Both the position numbers and the translations under genes were made by a program. From positions 1 through 31,154 of IMG/VR virus record IMGVR_UViG_3300046170_000020: DNA of 31,154 nt. One strand, written 5' to 3'. Positions 6,476 to 14,639 of the stretch are shown in pieces. The stretch is from a virus. The notes under the pieces are model-generated. The model was given only the letters and a program-made list of their open reading frames with translations, had not been told where the DNA came from and did no database searches. How positions within the stretch are numbered: the stretch's first letter is position 1; every line of letters begins with the position of its first letter.

Positions 6476-6953
6476 CTATATCTCCTTCTTGCGTTTCTTG
6501 TTTAATTGGTTTTGGTTTAATTAAAGCAGTACTACCTTGAGGAACTTTATCAGGATTTTGTTCCCATTGTTTTAAGGCATCTTCACCTATATCAGACATG
6601 TATGGGCAAGGTGTTCCAGACATAATCATAGCATCAAAAACTCTTGCGTCTTGGCATAGAATAGAAACACCTGCAACCTTCATTCCCATTGAGTAAAGAC
6701 TTCGTGCTAGTTTAATTCTTTCGCAGTTCATATCTGTAATGGTGACACCTGTACTAAATCCAATCACATTTGATTGAATAGCACCAGATACACCAGATTT
6801 ACAAATATCACTATTAACTATATTGATTGCAGGTGAATTAGCAGTGGGGGGTGTATTATTAACGACAGTAGAACTAACAGTATTTTCAGCTTTGACATCT
6901 GTAAAAATTGCAACTGAAACAAAGACAAACAAAATTGATGTTAATAGTTTCAT
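6423..6953 (-). CDS. exported protein with C-terminal membrane segment, 176 aa
   Basis: Signal peptide at residues 1-22 (cleavage after VKA), a mature domain with four cysteines (in SDICKSG, MNCER, SILCQDARV and TPCPY) and a C-terminal hydrophobic stretch (LMALGLLLIF). It likely sits in the inner membrane facing the periplasm. Its start overlaps the adhesin stop by one base and its end overlaps the 454-aa gene by 53 bases, so the two exported proteins are coupled. Function unknown. Confidence 0.75.
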   Translation of the reverse strand: MKLLTSILFVFVSVAIFTDVKAENTVSSTVVNNTPPTANSPAINIVNSDICKSGVSGAIQSNVIGFSTGVTITDMNCERIKLARSLYSMGMKVAGVSILCQDARVFDAMIMSGTPCPYMSDIGEDALKQWEQNPDKVPQGSTALIKPKPIKQETQEGDIDGLKNFGLMALGLLLIF

Positions 6954-9376
6954 TATCTCGCAGTAACAGGAACTCCAGAACTAGAAACAAATGGGTTTTC
7001 AGCAAATGCCATGTAGATTATTGTGCCACCAGATGCGTTATAAGTTCCTGCACTTTGTCTTAATTTAAATCCATTACTTACAAAATCAAAAGATGTTTCA
7101 TCAAATTCTGCGCTGTTATCATTAGGTAATAATATATTTTCCATAACATTAAATGTGTCTCTTTTATTATCACAAATAACCCAATTATCGCCAGACGCAT
7201 CAGTCCTTTTTATCATAACAAAAGCAGGTTTAAATCCTGTATGCACAAATGTACCATCTGTACTTCCATTTCCTGTATAAGTGCCAATTTTAGAGTAGCC
7301 TTCTACTGAATGAAAAAAATAAACTACATATTGGTCACTATTATCATCAGCACCTGAAGTTGTTGCAGTAAAATTAGCTAAACTACTACTACTTTTTGCA
7401 TCAGTTGTATTTAATTTTAAATAATCCATACCACCATCAAATATATTAGTGTGAACAAACCAATCTCCTGTAGTATTTCGTTTTTTTCGTATACTTAAAA
7501 CAGGAGCTTGACTTAACCCATGTCCAATTGTTTGACCGCCACCATTTCCTGTATAAGTCACAATACTAAATCCTGCTGTAGTGTTAGCTTGAACTGTTGA
7601 GGTAATACTTCCAGATGTGTTAGATGAAGTAGTACCTGCGTTTGCTTTCCAGTTCCATGCTACATAAGTTCTACTAGAGCCATTTGTTCCATTAAATCCA
7701 TCTGCAGTAAAACCATCAGATGTAAAACTTTGTAAATTTCCTGCTTCAATCACCTCAGCACCATCAAAATTTGAAAACATGGCTCTTGTTGCACCTCTTA
7801 CGCTATCATACAAATTATGATAATGTGTATTTGACCTTGATTTTAACCAAACAAAATCAGGTTGAAATCCTACACCTGTCATAGATTGTGTAGAGCCTGT
7901 GCCTGAATACAAAATAGTATTAAAATATTCACTACCATCATCAATCGTAGGGGATAATTCAGTTGCTAGGTTTTGAGTACATAGTGCAAGATAGCCAGAG
8001 GGTGGTGCGTATTCAAAGTTTCCATATCCGTTATCATCACTGTTGCCAGATGTGATTGAGAATGAGGGATTGCCAAAGTTTGATGACCAAATTGGAGTTG
8101 CATAAAAATAACTTTCACCAACAAACATAAAATATTTTCTATCAGTATTAGTAATAGATATACCACCTGTTCCACTAGAGCCACTTGTAGGTACTCCACT
8201 ATTCATAAAAGTGCCATTTTTTCCAAAATAGACATATCCATTATCCATATCTAAAGCAATTTGAAGTATATCGTTTTCTGTAAAAGAACTCCCCCAAGAT
8301 GCATTTTCAGTACCATATCTATACATATTAGAATTATCTTTTAGACCAATAGCATTTGATGTAGATGTTTGAAAATTATTTCCAACATCAAAAAAATCTG
8401 ATTGTTCATCACAAATTCCAAAACCTGCATTTGTAGTACCACTAATTTCTCCATCTGCTGTTAATTCAAACTCTGCATACCATTTCCCTGTGTTTACACC
8501 CATAGTGGAAATTGAATTATCACTCGGACCACTTCCGTCACCTGTAGATTTTAAATTACCTTCTGATAGTGTTCCACTTTTTGTAATTAAAGAATTAAAT
8601 GTTGAGAAGTTATTAGTAGGTGTATCTGTTGTTTGGTCTGTAGATGCTAAATTAGTTGCAGTGAAGTCATTACCATTACCAGAACTATCAGCACCGAGAC
8701 TACCGCTATTTGAGAAGTCAAGTTTAAACCCATTCGTGCCATAGTTTCCTGTGTAAGAAATTGGTTTCCATATACCACTATCTTCATCAAATTCACCAAA
8801 GTCTGTAGGTGCTTTTGCAGTTCCGTCTATGAAATGAACTTCTGCCATATATCCGTCAAAATGATAACCGCCATAAGAAATAGAGCCTACTGCGTGTCTT
8901 GCATTATCGTTAATAGCACCTTGATAATTTTGACTTGGATTTGTTCTTGAACTAAATGAAGTAACTTGTTCACCATTTACATAGAGTTGTACTCTATCGT
9001 CTGCAGTTGAATCAGTAGTATCTATCCTAAATAATATATGAAACCAAGCACTAGTGTCACGAAAAACTTGATTAGTTGTTAAACGAAAATTAATTCCGCC
9101 ACTATAATTGATAATATCTAAAGTTTCATTAGCTGTAAAAGCAATACCACAAGATGGATTTGCATTTCCTCCTTGTCTAGAATCAAATATAATACGTTCT
9201 GCTCCTGTTAGATTAGAACGCTTTAACCAAGCACTCCAAGTCCAAGTTCTTCTATCACCTTCACTTGAAAAGTCTTTTGTTAAATTAGAACTATCACCAT
9301 CTTCAAATCTTAGGGAATTATCAATGCTAAAAGCACCTGCGACTGCACCATTCCCACCTAGAATAGGAAATGTCAT
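6953..9376 (-). CDS. receptor-binding adhesin with LamG, SPRY-like and repeated beta domains, 807 aa
   Basis: An N-terminal concanavalin/LamG-like domain (about residues 15-220; RTWTWSAWLKRS, WFHILFRIDTT, VQLYVNGEQV, GYMAEVHFIDG), a SPRY/B30.2-like domain (about 290-445; KWYAEFEL, GYVYFGKNGTF), then three copies of a module with the pattern YTGNG ... GF.PdFV.iK ... D..R (about 485-800). This is the layout of a cell-surface-binding tail fibre or spike. It is the last gene of the tail module and the largest exposed protein, so it is the best candidate for host recognition. No signal peptide, as expected for a virion protein. Confidence 0.8.
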   Translation of the reverse strand: MTFPILGGNGAVAGAFSIDNSLRFEDGDSSNLTKDFSSEGDRRTWTWSAWLKRSNLTGAERIIFDSRQGGNANPSCGIAFTANETLDIINYSGGINFRLTTNQVFRDTSAWFHILFRIDTTDSTADDRVQLYVNGEQVTSFSSRTNPSQNYQGAINDNARHAVGSISYGGYHFDGYMAEVHFIDGTAKAPTDFGEFDEDSGIWKPISYTGNYGTNGFKLDFSNSGSLGADSSGNGNDFTATNLASTDQTTDTPTNNFSTFNSLITKSGTLSEGNLKSTGDGSGPSDNSISTMGVNTGKWYAEFELTADGEISGTTNAGFGICDEQSDFFDVGNNFQTSTSNAIGLKDNSNMYRYGTENASWGSSFTENDILQIALDMDNGYVYFGKNGTFMNSGVPTSGSSGTGGISITNTDRKYFMFVGESYFYATPIWSSNFGNPSFSITSGNSDDNGYGNFEYAPPSGYLALCTQNLATELSPTIDDGSEYFNTILYSGTGSTQSMTGVGFQPDFVWLKSRSNTHYHNLYDSVRGATRAMFSNFDGAEVIEAGNLQSFTSDGFTADGFNGTNGSSRTYVAWNWKANAGTTSSNTSGSITSTVQANTTAGFSIVTYTGNGGGQTIGHGLSQAPVLSIRKKRNTTGDWFVHTNIFDGGMDYLKLNTTDAKSSSSLANFTATTSGADDNSDQYVVYFFHSVEGYSKIGTYTGNGSTDGTFVHTGFKPAFVMIKRTDASGDNWVICDNKRDTFNVMENILLPNDNSAEFDETSFDFVSNGFKLRQSAGTYNASGGTIIYMAFAENPFVSSSGVPVTAR

Positions 9377-9991
9377 TTATATCTCCTCTGGGAAACTAGC
9401 TAAAGGTCTTGAGGTTGTATTTGTATCTTCATCATACACCCAAGTGAATAAAGTTTTTAAAGCATCAACATCAGAACAAGCATTTATTTGTGTTTCCATT
9501 TCATTTGATTTTGCTCTTACATTTGTTCTGTAAGTTGCAACATCACTAGGAACAGTATAATCAGATACTTCAGTTGCTTTGACTACATGCCAATCAGTAG
9601 AAGATAGAAGACCACCTGCTTGTTGTTTGATTTTTTCAATCTCTAATGATTTTAGTCCTTTGACTTTTACATCACCAACAGAAACATCACTAGGTCTGTC
9701 ATCATCATCATCTGCCCATAGAATATCTGCTAAAGGTTTTGCAGTTGCAGTGCCATAGCTTCCTGTGACAGTACCACTAGAATAGGCATAACTAACATCA
9801 GTATTGATATAGTAAGCTTCATCTTTTTGATTAGTTGCGTCCATGACGACTTCATATATGCCAATCGCTTCCCTCTCAGCGTTTGACCATAATGAAAAAA
9901 TTGTTTTAGGATATTGATTATCACCAATGGTTATTCCTTTATTAGAATTAACTATCCTAACAAAAGCATTATCTTCTACTAGTGCAAACAT
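9377..9991 (-). CDS. tail fibre-associated / assembly-like protein, 204 aa
   Basis: N-terminal small beta domain (FALVEDNAFVRIVNSNKGIT) and a C-terminal segment QQAGGLLSSTDWHVVKATEV ... YRTNVRAKSNEMETQI, a pattern shared with DUF4376/tail-fibre-assembly-like proteins that lie beside fibre genes. It is packed without a gap between the fibre and the adhesin. It likely helps assemble the adhesin or is a minor fibre part. Confidence 0.65.
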   Translation of the reverse strand: MFALVEDNAFVRIVNSNKGITIGDNQYPKTIFSLWSNAEREAIGIYEVVMDATNQKDEAYYINTDVSYAYSSGTVTGSYGTATAKPLADILWADDDDDRPSDVSVGDVKVKGLKSLEIEKIKQQAGGLLSSTDWHVVKATEVSDYTVPSDVATYRTNVRAKSNEMETQINACSDVDALKTLFTWVYDEDTNTTSRPLASFPEEI

Positions 9992-10701
9992 TATGTAAGA
10001 TTCAAACTCCTTCCAGTTTCATATAAATTTGTTCCGTTTGATTGAAAAACTATAATATCTCTAGCATTTGCAGTTGTAGTTAATGTAGGTGCGGTTGCAG
10101 ATGCAAACTTAAATACAGAGTTAAATGTAGCAGTTCTTGAGCCTGTGCCATCTTGAATAATTATTAAAGCATAAAATCCACCATCAATTAAATTTGTCGG
10201 TGCTGAAAAAGTTCTATTACCACCCAAAGTCACTTGAGCCACTTGGATAGCTGATGTATCCCAAGCTATGGTTGCACCATCTGTTAGCGTTCCTGTAGGT
10301 GAGTAAGCTACATTATCAAATAATATTTTACCTGTTCCGTTAGGTGTAAACTGTATATTGCCATTTGAAGCAGATACAAACTGATTACCATTAACATCTA
10401 AATCACCGCCTAGTTGTGGTGAGGTGTCGTTTACTAAATCAGCAACAACAGAACTGTCTAACCAATTAACTGTGTTAGCTGAATAGTCAATAGTGGCTAG
10501 TGATATATTATCTGAGCCATCATAAAATTTTAAAGTTGGGTTTGTTGCATTAGTTGTATCTAGCCAAATAGTACCTGCTACTGCTCCACTAGGTGTAGAA
10601 CTGCCTGAATGTGTTGAATTGATTGCTGATAATGCGTTGTTTATATCGCTTCTAGTCGCAGGGAAACCCTGATTGGCGATATTCATATCGTGTTGTGCCA
10701 T
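9991..10701 (-). CDS. tail fibre protein, 236 aa
   Basis: The N-terminus (MAQHDMNIANQGFPATRSDI) and GTIWLDTTNATNPTLKFYDG are typical of short phage fibres that attach to the tail tip; PQLGGDLDVNGN and a repetitive beta-rich stalk follow. It probably forms a trimeric stalk bearing the adhesin encoded downstream. A weak AAAGAAG site precedes the ATG. Confidence 0.75.
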   Translation of the reverse strand: MAQHDMNIANQGFPATRSDINNALSAINSTHSGSSTPSGAVAGTIWLDTTNATNPTLKFYDGSDNISLATIDYSANTVNWLDSSVVADLVNDTSPQLGGDLDVNGNQFVSASNGNIQFTPNGTGKILFDNVAYSPTGTLTDGATIAWDTSAIQVAQVTLGGNRTFSAPTNLIDGGFYALIIIQDGTGSRTATFNSVFKFASATAPTLTTTANARDIIVFQSNGTNLYETGRSLNLT

Positions 10702-10710
10702 AACTTCTTT

Positions 10711-12741
10711 TTAATGCCCTTTCGCTATATAGTCAAATGTTTTACTTATTGCAGTGCCACCACTGTTTTTAAATGTTATATCATAGCCTGATACTGATTT
10801 GTTAGTTATTTCATAAAAATCACCTGTTGCCAATCCTTGTGCTGATACACCAATAGCAGGTGTAGAAATAAACACAGGTGAGAATGTAATAGATTTAGTT
10901 CCTGCACCTGATGCTACATCATTTTCAGAAACCAATCTTTCTTGCATATCTGCATCTACAGATAGTGCTGATACCACAGGAGTTGCGGAGTTATCTAAAC
11001 TCTGCATTATTAATCTAAATTTAAAATATCTTGCAGAGTAATCACCCACATTGAAATTTCTAAATGATGTGTAAGTGATATTATCAGTAGATGTAGCAAT
11101 CTCTAAATGACTAGAGGCGTTCACAGATGCGTCACCATCAAAATTGGAAGCTTGTGAATCAAATAATCCTGCTACGTTATCAAACAATCTATCTCTATCA
11201 TCTGTAGTTTGGGTAATATTTCCTGTTAATCTAGTTGTTTGCGTACTGCCTAAGTCTATAATATTAGCAAATTCATAAGTTCCAATAGATGGAACATTGT
11301 CATTAGTTGTACCACCATCAAAGTTTCTTGTGGTTATATCGTCAAAGTTATCTGAGGTGTTATCATCAAAGTTTTCAATACTATCTAACTCTAAAGCATT
11401 ATCTACTGCAACGCAGTCTGTTTTAGTTCCTGTAAAGTTTGGATTTTCTGTAGCAGTATTGGCATTAGTAAAGTCTCCAATAGCAGTAATATTAGTAGTA
11501 ATAATAGTTTCATTAGATGAGAAGTTGCCTAGTTTATCTACTGCCTTAATTAAATAACTACCTGTTCTAGCAGGTACAGTCACAGAAGTTGCAGGTCTTG
11601 ATACTCTGTTAATTAAAGTAAAGCTATTCTGCCATTCTGGATTAACTGTTTCTGTAGTGAAGTTAACAACATAATAATTGAGGTCTGCGTCTGGTATGCT
11701 TTCCCAACTAAGATGAGCATCACTACCTACAATATTAATTGCAAAATCTTGCACGTCACTCGGTGGGTCAATCTCACCAATTATATCTCTTGTAGCAGTG
11801 ACGTTTGTACTTTCAACACCTAATGAATTTATAGCTTTAACTCTTACTGTGTAATTATCACCTGAGATAACATTCAATACTCTATGAAATAAATCTACTG
11901 TACCTCTACTATGTACAATAAAATTACTATCAGCAGTTCTTTTATATTCTACTTGATATTCTCTAACAAATTGGTCTGGTGATGCACCAATAGTTATATT
12001 CATGGCAACAATAACTGTTCCATCATTATAAGATATTAGTTCATCAGCAAGGGTGACTGAAGAAGGGGGTTGTACTGTGAAAGGATTAGGGAATGTAGTA
12101 TCTGGAACTGTAGCAACTTCTGTCTTTTCTGAAAATGTGTACCAAGCATCTTGATGTTCTATTAATGATAATGAAACTTCAAAAGAAGGATTGATTGCCA
12201 TGCCTACAACTCTAAAAGGTTTAGCGGACATACCTGTAATAGATGAAGTGACTGCCACAATATCACCAATAGCTAAATTCATAGCAGTATAGTTAGCAGT
12301 TAATTGTAGTCCTATATTATTCCTACTTCTTTGAAGAACAATCTCACCAAACTCTAAAGCTTGGTATGGATTAGTGATTGTAGGTAAATCAATGACACCT
12401 TCTTGCAAGAAACCACCATCAGCAGTTTTTAAAGTTGCATGGTCTGTATCATAAACAATAGTATCTGATTGATAATTTTTTTCTGGATTGACAAAGTTTA
12501 CTTGAACACGATTATATTTTTCATTTTTTCTTTCACTTGATACTTTAATTCCACCTATGATATTATCTTCGTTTAGTGTTAAGACACTTGAGCCTGTTGT
12601 TTCAATAATCAGTTTATATTTACCTTGTGTATAAGGTAAAAAACCTCTCATTCCTTTAAGAAGCGTTCTTGTGTTATCTATTAACTTTTGTCCAGTATCA
12701 ATCACTGCATTACAGTCAAATAAATTAATATCACTTCCCAC
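10711..12741 (-). CDS. J-like tail tip protein, C-terminal fragment (frameshifted)
   Basis: This frame, listed from an in-frame GTG at 12741, continues the protein of 12731-13495. It contains a phage-tail-tip region (KYNRVQVNFVNPEKNY, GDIVAVTSSITG), then two fibronectin-III-like domains (about residues 225-320 and 325-420 of the fragment; YTVRVKAINSLG, YLIKAVDKLGN) and a long C-terminal beta region. The joined protein would be 927 aa, a usual size for lambda J/GTA tip attachment proteins. I think the GTG is an artefact of the frameshift, not the true start. Confidence 0.8.
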   Translation of the reverse strand: MGSDINLFDCNAVIDTGQKLIDNTRTLLKGMRGFLPYTQGKYKLIIETTGSSVLTLNEDNIIGGIKVSSERKNEKYNRVQVNFVNPEKNYQSDTIVYDTDHATLKTADGGFLQEGVIDLPTITNPYQALEFGEIVLQRSRNNIGLQLTANYTAMNLAIGDIVAVTSSITGMSAKPFRVVGMAINPSFEVSLSLIEHQDAWYTFSEKTEVATVPDTTFPNPFTVQPPSSVTLADELISYNDGTVIVAMNITIGASPDQFVREYQVEYKRTADSNFIVHSRGTVDLFHRVLNVISGDNYTVRVKAINSLGVESTNVTATRDIIGEIDPPSDVQDFAINIVGSDAHLSWESIPDADLNYYVVNFTTETVNPEWQNSFTLINRVSRPATSVTVPARTGSYLIKAVDKLGNFSSNETIITTNITAIGDFTNANTATENPNFTGTKTDCVAVDNALELDSIENFDDNTSDNFDDITTRNFDGGTTNDNVPSIGTYEFANIIDLGSTQTTRLTGNITQTTDDRDRLFDNVAGLFDSQASNFDGDASVNASSHLEIATSTDNITYTSFRNFNVGDYSARYFKFRLIMQSLDNSATPVVSALSVDADMQERLVSENDVASGAGTKSITFSPVFISTPAIGVSAQGLATGDFYEITNKSVSGYDITFKNSGGTAISKTFDYIAKGH

Positions 12742-13495
12742 CAGAATAAGGTGTCACTTGTGTTATGGCAGTTTGACTAGCTGAGTAAAAACTAGGAATA
12801 TCAATATCACCAATATCAATACCTTTCCCATATCTAGTATTGGTTAAATAATCCAATAAGCACCAAGCAGGATTGGTAGAGAAAGCCGCAGTTTGTGCTA
12901 CAGAACTTGAATTATAACTAACAACTTTTTTTCCTTGAATAACTGCTTGAATAGTTGGAATACCTAAATATTTATCTGCATCCCATTCTATTCTAAATGC
13001 AAGATAGCAAATGCCAGATAGTTTATGATTACTCCCCCATGACGATAATGTTGTTAGTAGTGATGAAGCTGATTGTCCATCAGTTCCAAAGAATGGTTGT
13101 ACTTGTATGGTAGTTCCATATTTACTATCATTAGATGTAATTGTAGTTCCGTCAGTTATTGAACCACTAAAGGTGACCGCACTATCATCAACAATGATTG
13201 AGGTAATATTATTTATTTCACCTTCTGCTAATACAATAGCACCATAAAGATATTGATTATCTGTTCCTGATGTTTCTAAAAATACTCTCGTTCCGCCTAC
13301 TTGTCTTGTTCCATAGATAACAGGGATATTAGCATTATTAGATTGCTTATTGACCAATACCCCTTGTGCTTCTGCATCTTGTTGAAATTCAGGTATTTCA
13401 GGCTTTGGTGCTAACCAAGATATTGCTTTAGATATAGCAAAACCAGTAATAACACTCTTTGCTATTGCAGTTAGTATTGGAATAAAGAAACCCAT
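12731..13495 (-). CDS. J-like tail tip protein, N-terminal fragment (frameshifted)
   Basis: 254 residues to a premature TGA. NIPVIYGTRQVGGTRVFLET and CYLAFRIEWDADK are typical of the N-terminal part of J-like tip proteins, and AWCLLDYLTNTRYGKGIDIG is the usual conserved segment before the frame break. Removing one G from the GGG at 12737-12739 joins PYSGG directly to SDINLFDCNAVID of the next fragment. The protein would form the tail tip hub that contacts the host envelope. Confidence 0.85.
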   Translation of the reverse strand: MGFFIPILTAIAKSVITGFAISKAISWLAPKPEIPEFQQDAEAQGVLVNKQSNNANIPVIYGTRQVGGTRVFLETSGTDNQYLYGAIVLAEGEINNITSIIVDDSAVTFSGSITDGTTITSNDSKYGTTIQVQPFFGTDGQSASSLLTTLSSWGSNHKLSGICYLAFRIEWDADKYLGIPTIQAVIQGKKVVSYNSSSVAQTAAFSTNPAWCLLDYLTNTRYGKGIDIGDIDIPSFYSASQTAITQVTPYSGGK

Positions 13496-14040
13496 TATTT
13501 TCTACCCCATAAAATATCTTGAACTGTTAATGCCGCAAACTCCATTCCCTTATCAGATGAAAAGAAAACTTGTTGGCTACCTTCATTTGTTTTTCTACCT
13601 GCTACTCTACTAAAATCTGCAAAGTGAGAAGTACAACTTAAAATTAATCTTCCTGTATTTGTATCAATAGAAAAACTTTCTATAAATCCTGTATCATAAT
13701 TGAATGTATCTATTAAGGCATCTGCACTATCTAATAACCCAATATCAATAGTGACCTCATCATTACTAACATTGTTGTTTAAAACAATAGATACAAACGC
13801 ACTATCCACTGCTGATAATTCTATTTGAAAATTACCTACATCTAATTCTGATTTTTCTGCTTTACCACCTATAGATAATAGATGTCCACTAGATGTATAA
13901 GTGTTTGAATTATGAGTTATATCTTTGTAATGATTAGTTATTCTTTGAGGTGTTGGGAATAGTATTTCTATTAAGACAATAGGTTTAATATTCTGATTGG
14001 CTAATTCAGTTGTAAGATTACTAGATAATCCTCTAGTCAT
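13495..14040 (-). CDS. tail tip assembly protein (DUF2163-like), 181 aa
   Basis: Beta-rich protein with LSIGGKAEKSELDVGNFQIE, VTIDIGLLDS and a C-terminal GMEFAALTVQDILWGRK, the pattern of tail proteins that lie between distal tail protein and J in GTA/lambda-like phages. It is joined by one-base overlaps to both neighbours. It probably forms part of the baseplate hub. The exact family is uncertain. Confidence 0.7.
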   Translation of the reverse strand: MTRGLSSNLTTELANQNIKPIVLIEILFPTPQRITNHYKDITHNSNTYTSSGHLLSIGGKAEKSELDVGNFQIELSAVDSAFVSIVLNNNVSNDEVTIDIGLLDSADALIDTFNYDTGFIESFSIDTNTGRLILSCTSHFADFSRVAGRKTNEGSQQVFFSSDKGMEFAALTVQDILWGRK

Positions 14041-14639
14041 TACAGAGCCTCTATAAAATCTACTTCAAATTTATATAAATCTATATTGTCTGTATTAAAT
14101 TGGTGTACGTCATTTATAAGCCTTACAGTGAATGGAACATTGTCATAAGTTATTGTTGCATCATCAGCTAGGTTTTCTCGTAATGGTGGCTCTATTGTTA
14201 GAGTAGATGCGTTCCCTGATGGAGTGACATCTTCAACAATCATATAGACTTTGCTATGACTACCAAACTTAATCAAATCACCTGCCAAAAATGCACCTGC
14301 TGAATTATTATGGTGTCCGTCTACTGCTATGGTTGTATCACCTGCGGTATGTACTCCATTAACTGCAACATTATTTACTTCATGTCCTCTAGCACTAGAT
14401 ATAACTGGGGGTACTATTTGGAATGTTTCTTTTTGACTTCTTTGTTTAATTATAAATGCATAAACAGGAGCAAATTTAGTTCTTCCCATAGGTGCATATG
14501 AAGCTGAGAATTTCCATCTTTGACCATCTACTTGAACGCTAAACATCTTACCACTGTCAGTAGTAGATGTGATTGTTTTTTGTTCTGATGTAAAACCTAA
14601 TGCCCTAAACACAGGTGATGTTGGATAAGTACCACTCAT
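14040..14639 (-). CDS. distal tail-like protein, 199 aa
   Basis: The first half (GQRWKFSASYAPMGRTKFAP) and second half (AGDLIKFGSHSKVYMIVEDV, STLTIEPPLRE) match tail-tip proteins that follow the tape measure in marine and GTA-like siphophages. It likely caps the distal end of the tail tube. Overlaps the tape measure stop by one base. Confidence 0.7.
   Translation of the reverse strand: MSGTYPTSPVFRALGFTSEQKTITSTTDSGKMFSVQVDGQRWKFSASYAPMGRTKFAPVYAFIIKQRSQKETFQIVPPVISSARGHEVNNVAVNGVHTAGDTTIAVDGHHNNSAGAFLAGDLIKFGSHSKVYMIVEDVTPSGNASTLTIEPPLRENLADDATITYDNVPFTVRLINDVHQFNTDNIDLYKFEVDFIEAL

Noticed and set aside
11297-11557. Plus-strand ORF opposite the J-like protein, and similar plus ORFs at 8490, 9108, 15480, 16188 and 19663
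   Set aside because: All are antisense shadows of well-supported genes, with no ribosome sites or recognisable domains.
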